Shown piece by piece: positions 34,451-44,999 of a DNA stretch of 64,000 nucleotides; position 1 is the stretch's first letter; each line of letters starts with the position of its first letter. Under the pieces are notes generated by a model that searched no databases, was not told the origin of the DNA, and worked only from the letters and a program-made list of their open reading frames with translations. The translations under genes and the position numbers were made by a program. Source of the DNA: Anticarsia gemmatalis (lineage: Eukaryota > Arthropoda > Insecta > Lepidoptera > Erebidae); assembly GCF_050436995.1 (NCBI RefSeq), contig NC_134760.1:12418001-12482000 (forward strand), given 5' to 3'.

Positions 34451-35259
34451 CCGATTCATTGCCACCTTCATTTTCGTGAACATTTCAGCCAGGCCCCATT
34501 CATTGGTCGGTGGCTCACCATTTGAGCCATCGGCCTCCCTGAAGGATGACTCAACTGATGAGTCATTGGCTCCTTGTAATGATTTAATGCTTTTCGCCAT
34601 CATTCGAGCCAGTCCGACAACCAGAAACGTGTTACTGTGTTCTCCTATTCGAATTTGTGGATAATAAAAGTTAATATGGCGTTTCAAGGTAGTATTTGTT
34701 GGTTTTAATGAAATATTGCAGAGGTAGTAAACATTTTAGTAGTATTCAATCATTATTTATTATTGTAATATTATTTGTAGATAATCAGGACTACGACGAT
34801 TTTACTGAATGTAGCCAGGCAATGTTTACTGATTTCCATGATCAACAAATTGAAGATAAAGAAAATCAAGGTTTTCCAAGCTGTAGTCAATCGATTTTAC
34901 AAAAAAGTGTACCAAAGAAGCGTCCATTCACTCAATCTCGTAATAGTTGCAATGTAGTTTCTAACAACAGTTCAGATACTAGCATTGAAGAAATTTTGGT
35001 TTAAAAAATATTCAAGATGTTTTGCGGCAGTTATACAAAAGGTTTATGACACCTGACTAATAAAAATATTCTCTAAATTGAAGGGCCAGGTCTGATATTC
35101 ACGGAAATGTTTAATGAGATCTGAAAAATGGTAGTTTAAGTGTTTTTTTTTTTTTAATATCCGTTTTTATACAATTTTGGTTTGACTCACCAATTGAGCC
35201 ATCGGCCTTCCTAAAGGTTTTTTAATGACTCAACTGTTGAGTCATTGGCCATGAATCGG
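34451..35259 (+). mobile_element. TTAA-flanked DNA element (809 bp) with a small gene
   Basis: Both ends abut TTAA (34447-34450 and 35260-35263). The termini, CCGATTCATTGCC and the complement of GGCCATGAATCGG, form inverted repeats of about 13 bp. Sub-terminal direct repeats (about 34512-34572 and 35186-35250) share 'TTGAGCCATCGGCC' and short palindromes built on GAGTCA. TTAA duplication is typical of piggyBac-type transposition, but these ends do not start with the CCC usual for piggyBac, so the superfamily is open. It is non-autonomous, because no transposase is present. Confidence 0.75.
34676..35004 (+). CDS. Small two-exon ORF inside the TTAA element, unknown function
   Basis: An ATG at 34676 opens four codons plus one base (to 34688), followed by a GTAGTA donor. 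A T-rich tract ending TTTGTAG|AT (acceptor 34780/34781) resumes the same phase and runs to TAA at 35002-35004. The joined product would be about 79 residues: acidic and Asp/Gln-rich first, then a Lys/Arg patch (P-K-K-R-P) resembling a nuclear localisation signal, then a Ser/Asn/Asp tail. I recognise no domain. It may be the fused first and last exons of a transposase or accessory DNA-binding protein left by internal deletion. The splice sites are read by eye. Confidence 0.45.
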
Positions 35260-35263
35260 TTAA

Positions 35264-38200
35264 AAGGTCGAAATAGAATATACCTACTGCCAGCTTTACT
35301 ACTTACCAATAGACTCTTAACGAATTAAAGTGTCAGCGTGCTATAATTCCTCACGTAAGACTACATTGATTTAGGAAAACCGGACATTCACCATCTTAAA
35401 TACCAAAAAACAATAAATAGTGTTGGTATTTCCTTGCAGGGAGCCGTGAAGTGCGGTAATGACCGTCAGTTCCTGCGGGAGCACCTCTGCCGGACCCCTG
35501 CGTCACGGCGCGATGATATATAACCGCAGATAAAGAGGGTCTTCGGAGATGAAGAGCCGCTTGTAATTTATATAGCAAATGCTTTTCTTTATTGTGGTTA
35601 GTGGTCAAGGTACTATTGAGATATTATTCCATCTAATGCTTGAATTATATACTTGCAAATTTTTGCGTTTGAGCGTTAAATGTTTAGCCAACAGTGAGCT
35701 GTAGCCTATGAGACATGCTAAATAACGAGTGTGTCTTTTAAGACTTTCGTACAGTAGTTTAGTGTGATGCAATTTATTGGTTCGAGTCCTTGCAAAATAC
35801 GAATTACTCTTGGAGCGTATTTATAACCTAACCATTTCGTCCAGAATAGTCCAGATGTGCGTCTTAAGATTTGGTTCAACTGAGATGAAACTGGTTTTTC
35901 CTAGCAAGTTTTATCAAAGGCTAGTCAACCTTCAAAACTTTCTCACACGATATGAATATGCACCAAAATGTTAACAATGAGCGTCATTCTCCACATCTGA
36001 CCACTCCACAATATCATCTAAATTCTATAGTTTCTACCCATTGAACACGCAACAAATACACGAGGCTCATAAAAACTCTCTGTGTTCAGAGGACCCGTAT
36101 ACTAAAAAGTGAAGGAATTAAAGGGCTTTTGTCATTGGGTATTTAAGATCAGGTTACCGGTCGATTCGACCCGCGGGAGATCGGACCCTACGTTACGACC
36201 ATCAGATATTTTAAAGGGTTATTTATACGAGATATAAAAATATGGTTTATATTCCATGTTTGATGACTTTATTTAGATTTCGCGGATACGAAATCGACTT
36301 ATTTCTGTTTTATTAAGTATTTTATTATTCAACGTACGTTTTATGAATGTTATGGAGGTTTTGTAGAGTTTGTTGTAATTTATTGTTTGCATGTGTGTTG
36401 AGGATTAGAACTGGTTGTGCATGCAAATTAAATGTATGTGGATTGCATGCAGGCTGTGATTGGCTGTTATATTTGTTATTTAACATGAACAAATAGTACT
36501 ATATAATTCTAAAATTATTTCTGGACTGCACTATCATGATTGAGTGACTCTTTGGCGTATCATAAGTAACTACGAGTGCTACACACAGCACAAAAATCTT
36601 GAGTTCGAATCCCAATCTGGGTAAAAAGTTTTAACATTGTAATTCTGTCTAAAAAAAAATAGATTCTTAATCAGGCTTGGGAGTATACTTAAAGTAGTCG
36701 ATCTTACACCCAAAGCTAGCTTTTCATTTCAGAGTACTATTCTACTGGGTGTCGATTGAATATAGATTGTGCAGGCACATCATTTACACACCTCCTGCAT
36801 TTGCTTATATGATTCACTTCTAAAAGTATATTATCATTGCTTATGTCATATCAGTGTTATTATTTAATAGTGTGCGTCAGTATATGAAGACAGCGAATAT
36901 AACTGATTGTGTGATAGTTGATAAGAGAACATCCGCTTAAGATTTATGTCTCACTATCACTGGTGATAACATCTCGCGATTTTGTGCTAATATTTAGGTA
37001 ATGTTTTGTGATATTTATACTAGCTGTACTTTATAGTTTAATGGTGATCGCGTGATGTTAACTAACCCGTAGTATTTTCTCATGAATGTAGTTCTTGTAT
37101 AAATTCCATAATAAGCATACCGATACTACCAAAAACCGGTTGTTATTATTACATAACCCTCGAAAACTACCCCATTCACACTCAACCCCCAAACAATTCG
37201 AGACAAAGAGTTCGCTCCATTTAACAAGAGATTATTGCATTGTACCATGATGAAATGCTGGACACAAAGTGATAGGGTTCACGCGAAACAATAGACGACC
37301 GGTTGGAAACTGGTTACGGTCAATACGAGATGCAGTAACGAATGCATTATGGAATTCTTTTATTTTGATTGTTTTGGTGATGTGATAAAATCTGGTTGTC
37401 GTACTAGTTTGTAACCTGAGATTTTGTGAGTATAATAATTGATTTCTTATTTGAAGATAGACACTGAGAAAATTTGACACAGAAATTCGATTTAACTCTG
37501 GATTTACCAGTAAACCTAGTTTTATAATCAACTAGCTTTTGCTCGCGACTTCGTCCGCGTGGTTTGAGTCTTATTGACAAAATTTTCATACAAACTTTCA
37601 CCCCCTATTTTATCCTCTTGGGGCAGAATTGATCAAAATCCCTTATCCTATCGGATGCCTGCATCATAACATCTACCTGCATGCTAAATTTCAGCCCGAT
37701 CCGTCCAGCGGTTTGGACTGTGCGTTCATAGATCACTATAGTCAGTCATCTTTGAGTTATATTCTCGACAAGTGGTATTGGCATGACTATCACCATAACC
37801 ACTGTGCCATGGACGCTTTCGCTATCACGTCGCCTTATTTATAAAAGCGTAGGCAGAGACTAAACAAGAACACAGTATAATATCTCCACTCATATATTTT
37901 AATACAGCCTACAGTAGAGTTTCAAAATTGCTTCATAAATCTGCCGCAATACAGGAGTTTTGTAAGAGCATTCAATAACGGTGCTGTGTAGATCTCCATA
38001 AATCTGGCCGCTTGAATATTCAGGCCGGAGCTTCAACAATATGTAAATATTCACAAGATTTATTGCTCATTCATGTATTTTTAATAAACAATTTAATCTG
38101 CGATGACTAATTAGCTGGTATTAATTTGGATGATGTTTTTATTTATGAGCACGTTTTTGGTTATTGCTCGTGTGATAAATAGGTCATGTATTTAGGCATT

Positions 38201-39562
38201 TTATGTCTTTTTCTAGTATGTATATAGAAATACAATTCCTATTAAAAGATTACATCTTCTTCTTCGTGTTAATTGTTTTTTTTTAAATAGACTACTTCGT
38301 GTATTAAAAGCAAAGATCATTCTGATAACACGATTGATGATGACACGCGATGATTTTATTGATAAAAGCGAAGCATGTTAATATAGGAAGATAGTACCAA
38401 TAATAATTTCTAGATGTTAAGATAATGTTTAAAGGCACACACATTCATTATTAGTCATATAAACTTATCAATGCAAATAGTTCTCGAATGTATTTCTAGA
38501 AAATAATGTAAACAAACACTAATTTACCTTTCAGTAGACTGTCACAATCAAATATAAGAAAAGTATCTCATATTTTCTGCATTACCTAATTTTCCACTTA
38601 CATCACAAAGCCCGGCCCCGAGACCACCGACTCCATTTAACCGACTCAATCAACGCAGAATGAGAAAAAAATGTTGCCAAAAATTTTGATGAAGTACTTT
38701 CGAAAGGGCCTATCAAATTACTAAATGTTTTAAAAGGCACTGTGTTACAGTGAGTCGTGACTCATATCAATCATAACGAAACTTGGGACCCTACCGACCA
38801 GCTTACCCTGACACCTGCCAATCAACTCGCGGCGGAGACATTGGTGTACTGTCTTCGTTGTTCGGGGTCGGGGTGGAGGTCTTCTTACGCTGGTTCTGTC
38901 GACTCAGGCCTGCTAGCAATTTCGCGCAAGAATTCCCGTCCGTTTTAAGTTAAAATGTTTGAAGTATACTGAAGGGTATTGAGATGTTTTTATGATCAGA
39001 TGAAACGTAACGCTTCAGTAAGTAGCCGGTGTTTTATTGATGTCCGCTTCTGACGTCATATTTTGATATAAATGGGGTAAGGCGGTTTTATTTTATCTAT
39101 TTTTGGAACCCCTCCCGTTCTATGTATAGATTGTTTAAAGAACAATGGCAAGTTTTTACCTAAGTGTTATATGAAGCGTCTACAAATGGGACACGTGCAA
39201 AAGTTAGTAATTAATTTAGCCCTTTTTTATGATGAAATTAACTTTTTCGGTAAAAGCCTAGCTTAAATTATTTACAAAATAAACTTTTACTTGAATACGT
39301 CCACATCCAGTGGACATAATCTTTTAGTCAGTATTACCACTTACAAAATGTTTCAAAATTATTATTTTGTTTTTAAATATCAAAAAACGATTATTAAGTG
39401 AACGTTAAAAACAAATCACATAGGTTTTGCTAAAAAAAAATAACAAATATAATTGATAGGTGTTTTAGTTACATATTTTATTATTAATGTTGTGATTAAT
39501 AGTCAGGTATTATTAGATGAAAGTGTAATGGCAGCACTAAAAAAAATTTTTTTTTTCCTTCC
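35264..39562. other. Non-coding stretch
   Basis: No gene certain. It holds a possible terminal exon (acceptor TTCCTTGCAG then 27 GC-rich codons to a TAA at 35522-35524), tRNA B-box-like motifs near 36153-36180 and 36600-36616, and an inverted Helitron/LINE-like repeat at 37533-37760. An inverted 'GTAGGCAGAGAC' repeat lies at 37849-37880. AT-rich sequence with homeodomain- and forkhead-like words lies at about 38000-38160. Confidence 0.4.
37533..37760 (-). mobile_element. Decayed lepidopteran repeat starting AGCTTTTGCTCGCGACTTCG
   Basis: The fragment begins AACTAGCTTTTGCTCGCGAC, followed by 'TTCGTCCGCGTGG' and 'CCCCCTATTTTATCCTCTTG', wording found in many lepidopteran dispersed repeats. On the minus strand it ends CTAGTT, compatible with a Helitron 3' end, though a LINE tail is also possible. 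It has no intact coding frame. Confidence 0.5.
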
Positions 39563-39570
39563 GTTGTTTA

Positions 39571-39965
39571 GAGTGATGTTGATAATCAATTATTTTCACA
39601 ATCGATTGATCGATTATGACAAATATATAATATGAAAAGAATAATCCATTTATAATAGCTTATTATTTTAAGCAATTTTATTAGCATATTTGATTTGTTT
39701 GCAATAATAATATGTACTTAAATATATAAAATAAAACCTCAAATAGCATTACAGTAATCACTGACGTTATCATTACAGCATCCACAAAAACTTCCTTGAT
39801 CAAAAATATTTTTAATAGTAAGTCGCAATATAACAGTAGTTTTTTTGGTTTTTAATCTTAATAATATCGTTTAAAAAATAATTAATTCGATTATATTCTA
39901 TAATCGATTATGACTTCAATTATTTCAATAATCGATTAATTGATGATTGATTATCAGCATCACTA
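39571..39965. mobile_element. hAT-type MITE (395 bp) with 8-bp duplication
   Basis: The element is flanked by GTTGTTTA on both sides (39563-39570 and 39966-39973). Its ends are GAGTGATGTTGATAATCAAT and the complement of GATTGATTATCAGCATCACTA, imperfect inverted repeats of the C/TAGTGATG type used by hAT elements. Both arms contain ATCGATTA-rich sub-terminal repeats. There is no coding capacity. Confidence 0.85.
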
Positions 39966-40787
39966 GTTGTTTACTTTGTTGTGAACTTGTTAGTTAGCTT
40001 TGCTTGCTACTGGTGTTACGATTGCTTTCTTGGTTTATCTTCAGTTTTGACTTGCATTGCCCCCGGACTCAATTCTCTGCCCCTCACGACTACTTGTGCT
40101 TTCTCATGGACTATCGACGTTAGTAAAGTAGTTATAGTAGGTACCTATCTATTTTTAACATTACTTACCATTTGTTTGCTGCATATACATCAGATTTTTA
40201 TACAAAATTGTAAAATAATGCATTGTCTTTGCTCTCACGTAATCTAAATCTGTTTTTTAGACATAAATAATGTAGAACAGCAATTTACATAAGTTTTTTC
40301 ATGATATAACCTCAAAATATAAAATTGATCATATTTTTTTCTTGTGGCCCTCTCAAACCAAAAATCTTAATGATTCTGTTTAAGTTAAAGAAACTCTATA
40401 GTTTTAACATTTTTTCATTCATAGACGCTCCAAAACGATGTCAGGTAAAACTTTGTATGGAGACTTGCCATTGTTCTTTGCAATATGTTGTCATATTGTG
40501 TACCTCTGAATTCTATTTATAGCGAGTACTAAAATAGAATGACATTTATGTTCAGATTATGTTGATTGGATGCACATGAAAATTTCCAAACGATTAATTA
40601 ACATACATATCATAGGTACATTAATATAACACAATAATAATTGTTATCATTTTAATTAAATTACGATAAAAATCTCAAAAATACTGATAATATTTATAAG
40701 TCTATTAATTGTTATCAATGCAGTAACAGTATCGTGTGGTGTTAGGTTCGTTCCCCGCAAGGGCACTTTCTCCGCCCGTTCGCCCTC

Positions 40788-40824
40788 GTTATCAGTTATC
40801 AGAGTGATAATGATAAGAGATAAG
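40788..40824. promoter_or_regulatory. Cluster of five GATA motifs
   Basis: GTTATC, GTTATC, TGATAA, TGATAAG and AGATAAG occur within about 40 bp and on both strands. Such density is typical of GATA-factor-bound enhancers. No target gene is visible, so function is speculative. Confidence 0.3.
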
Positions 40825-41990
40825 CGGGTAGCAACAGAGGTGTGGTTTACTTTGTAGGATAGTCACCTTAAAAACTTAGCCGTATGAAGAGTAGAAGCAG
40901 TAGGTAAGCTTTAATATGATTTTGAAAATATCAAAGTCGTTTTAACATAGACTATCCAATATTTTAGGATGCTTACGATAATCTGGCAAGATTTTTTTTA
41001 CAAAATTACATAGGCTATTGAATTCCAGAGCCGAAAACATTGCTTCAATCTTAATTGAAATACCAAAGTTTGACAATAGTTTGGCGAACAATGAAGAATT
41101 ACTTTAAAAACGCAATCTTAATAACAGAAACACATTCGTAATAGTACTTTTATTGAAAGGCAGTAAAACTAATGTCAAGCTAACCTCACCTTCACGAGAT
41201 ATTCTTTGAATAACAAATTCAGTGTGGTTTTCAAACTTCTGTGCGTTACTCCTTCATAGTGTACACGTTCTCGTGTAATTTAAAAACACGACTTTATCAT
41301 TAAAAACATGTTGATCCATCAGCTGCTATCAGATAACACGACAGATAACTATCAACTCTATTTACTTTGTCATAGAGTTCAAAACATGTTTGTAAACAAC
41401 TCTGATTGCACTTCATAAAGTATAATTAATGAGTGCATTATGTCGTAAATATAATCACATTTGCATAATCTGTGGTCACTGACTCTACGGATTATGACCA
41501 TACGCATAATATACGATTGTATCGGAACAAAACTTAAGCCTTAATTGACAAGATTTATCCCATATTTGGATTATTAAATGATGTAGAACAAATCGAAGAT
41601 TATTAAAATCGAACCAAAATCAATAACATTTTGCTCGTGACATTTAAAAAGTATAACTATATTATTTATGTTACATACTTCCGTAAATATTGGACATGTA
41701 GACACAAGTCTGTAAACAAGAATTCTTTTGTCTTACGGCCAGTAGCCAATAAAAATATACCTTCAAAAAGACAATCCCCTTCTTCGCTTTATTCAAGAGA
41801 AATACAAAGTTAGTCACATAAAACCATCTCATAAAACTCCTCAACTTATAATTAGTATGATTTATCTTTCTAAAACAACGGATACCTGCCCTTTGTATCT
41901 CAAAACTTTACCAAGAACAGAAACTTCTTCATATAAATCAAGGCTTTATTCAATTAAGGAGGTCAGCGGAAACGGAAACGGCGACGAAAC

Positions 41991-42180
41991 AAAATGGCGC
42001 GATCTATCATCGTTACGAGTTCATTTTTAATACTTCATTAATTGACGATAAGTGTACAGAAGCTAAGAGAACAACGCTAATGCATTAGGGGCTGTTTGAG
42101 GCGGCGGCCATTTTGACGTCGCCGCCATTTTGGCGTGGTGACGTTTTTGACAGGCGCCGTCATTGTGACGCGAGCTCATT
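41991..42180. promoter_or_regulatory. CpG-rich block with YY1/Pho-like sites
   Basis: AAAATGGCGC at 41991, GGCCATTTT ending at 42114 and GCCGCCATTTT at 42121-42131 contain the AAAATGGC core in both orientations, the last fitting the AAnATGGCGGC consensus. Surrounding CpG density is high for this AT-rich window. It could be a promoter or Polycomb-type element. No transcript start is evident. Confidence 0.3.
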
Positions 42181-43949
42181 AGGTAATTTGGCGTGACGCT
42201 AAGCACAAAGGGTTGACGTTGGATTTAATCAAGGAAGTTGAAGGAAGTTTGGTGTTTTAATGTGTTTGTGCTCGGTGGGTCGGCGGCTGGGTGGCGCGGT
42301 GTGCTTCGTGGTAATAGTCTTAAGTGAAAGACATCAGGTGTCGCGGTGACGACTTGTGTCTGCTTAAGTAACTTTGTTTTCATTATATGAAAGTAACGCA
42401 ATTTGACGCGTTGTCTTAAAATAAGTATCTTAATAAATAAGTTCAGGACGAGATCGTTGCCATGCAGTGGGAGAGTTCAGGGGTTCAAAAAATGTTATGC
42501 CAAGATCCTTTTCTTTGAACTAACTTGAACATTCCCAAAAAATACTAATTCGCTGTATTTGAAGAAGCTGGTTAATAGTTTAGCAATTAATGCATATTTG
42601 GGCAGCCGGCCACAGGACCCAGGACAAAGTACTGTACTGAAACCTTACAATAGTTCAAGAATATATCTTCACTATTACTATTTGTATGTAGTAATTGCTA
42701 ATGTACAAAATGTATCTCGCTACCTTCCCAGAACGTAAAAAAGTAAACTACTGCAATCTGCATACCAAAAAACATATTTATCTGCACCAACTTCCAAATA
42801 CTTTAGTTGTTGAAACTATTCAAGCGATTCAAATTGGAAAAGTAGCCGTGTTAGTTAAATACCAAACATTGTTGTACTCAAAATAATTCTGAAGAATGCT
42901 TTAAAAACAATTCTGTGAGCTTCGGAAAATACTTACAACATTTTTGCTAAAGGCTTTTTAGTTCTACCTTTTTTTCTTAGATTGCACTGATTGTTTAAAG
43001 TTTAAATATAAATTAAATATAAAAAATAATATAAAGTTATGTGTATTAGAATTAATAATTTTACTGGCTCTAACGGTCAAGGAAAATACCGTGATGCTTG
43101 CATGTCTTAAAATTTGTTTATAATACATTCCTTGAAGGCAGCATTTAGCCATTATGGAGGACTCAATGCCTAACCGCTGCCTCGTTCGACGACCTTTGCC
43201 TAGCAATAGGATAGTTTCAATAATATACAGCAGGTCAGATCGACACAGTCAAAAGGAATAGAATGAACTATATTACTCATCACTGAACAAACATTACTGG
43301 TAAAAGATAAAGAAGAGCTTATAAAAAAACCAACACAATATTTTTTATAGTTTCAACATCGGCCGATGCAACCTAATCCGGATTAGAAGGCGCTATCTGA
43401 GATAGCATTATGAAAACAGTTCAGAGTGCAATGACCTTTGAACAGTGGATCGTCCTTCACAATCTACTGATAACAGACTGATAATACTGTCTTAGTCAGC
43501 TCTAATGTAGAATAATTACTGATTATAGTCTATCCAGTCAATATCCTTGGACAAAACAATGTATTGACATACATACAAAGATTAAAGCTAACATTATTAA
43601 TAGATTGAATATGTTTTGGTGAATTTCTAATCGGAGAAAATTCGGGTTTGCATTCTGAGTAATTCCTAAGACCACTTTAGATAACTTTATTGAGGGTGGA
43701 TCTTGGGAAATCAAAGTACTTTGGCTAATATAATTATTCCTATTCTATGTATCTATCCATAAGATTAAATATTTCACCTAAAATATGTAACAATGGATTT
43801 GATTTTGACCTGTCTTTTCAAATTTGACCATTCAAGTATGTGTGCTTACACAGTTGCCGCGGCATGACACACGTATGATATTTTTTAATTTTACTTACAT
43901 AATGAGAACTGATCGTAACTTGCCGCAAAAAGGGTGATTTGAAAGGAAA

Positions 43950-43990
43950 AAAGAGAGGCCTTTGCACAGCAGTAGGACACTCAACCAGGC
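43950..43990 (+). repeat. LINE 3'-tail fragment
   Basis: The segment contains GAGGCCTTTGCACAGCAGTA, a decayed form of the lepidopteran LINE ending 'GGCCTTTGCCCAGCAGTGGG'. Related decayed tails occur at 47618-47650, 49970-50010 and 52500-52550. Confidence 0.5.
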
Positions 43991-44947
43991 TAAAGAAAAA
44001 CGAGTTGCACTTCTTGGACATCATTTTAAGTAAAAAGGAATAAAGTCATCTACATTGTACATAAAAAATTGACAATCTAAACATACCACGCCGATTTCAA
44101 GAAAAAATTACAAATAAGATATTATTTAGTAACTCTTTGTCCCCAGTTATTTTAGTATTAGTGCAATGTGGTAATGTTTATCAAGTGATAGATATTACAG
44201 CAGTCATTGTGAAGCACTTGTACCACAGATAATACACCCACACGTGTACCAGACCTCCCTTAACAACCGATACGACGTCACACAAGTGACTTTATACCTT
44301 AGGGTAGCAAATATAGAGTACATATTGGAAGTGAAGAACAATCTATATTTAGAAACGGAGAGACAAGTGGATAGGTTTTATTATTAAAGTGCAAGGCATT
44401 AATTAAAATGAAATTAGAGCTGTTGATTGTCCCACTCAAGCGAAAAACAACCTTATTATATAATTCATAAAGTTGGTTTTCGTGTGTAAGTGTGTAGATA
44501 AAAAAAATGAAAAAGCCTATAATCAGATGTAAGATAATATGAAAGTTGAAATGCGTTATGTCCATGTGTTGTGAGTTTGTTGGTTAACACTTCATCACAC
44601 GACGTAATGATCGCTTTATGACTCACTTGTTCGCTTTCTGATATTTATAACGTCTTTACGCACTTCGTGAGAGCTTTTTAAGTGTTAGGAATAATCCTTT
44701 GTTGCAGGAAACTTCGTGGATATAAGTATAGTATAGATCTATACTATTAGATACTTGTAACGCTTTTGCATTTGTCTTGAACGACAATTGAAGCTGTTGC
44801 AATGCACACTTGTCACACACAAGTCAAGTCCACAATGCCCATTTTCTGATTTCTATCAAATACTTGAAAATTTTAATGTTTTAAATGTGTATAGTACGGA
44901 GGACTATAAAATTAAAGAAGCAGAAGCTTATCACTACATATACTTCC

Positions 44948-44999
44948 AAATTTTAAAGTCTATCAGAATGGAAGTCCATTCTGATAGACTTTAAAATTT
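44948..44999. repeat. Perfect 25-bp inverted repeat with 2-nt loop
   Basis: Positions 44948-44972 and 44975-44999 are exact reverse complements separated by AG. The arms are AT-rich with a GTCTATCAGAATGGA core. It has no terminal duplication of a known MITE type and lies outside any gene. Confidence 0.95.

Larger units (their letters stand above)
39975..44947. other. Non-coding stretch with GATA and YY1/Pho-like clusters
   Basis: No gene recognised. Notable content: five GATA motifs in 40 bp (40788-40824), three more at 41331-41352, three AAAATGGCG-type motifs with a CpG-rich block (41991-42330), and a LINE-tail fragment 'AGGCCTTTGCACAGCAGTAGG' (43950-43990). Confidence 0.45.

Noticed and set aside
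34430..34687. Minus-strand 85-codon open frame
   Set aside because: It overlaps the terminal repeat of the TTAA element, and its sequence follows the sub-terminal repeat rather than a protein family.
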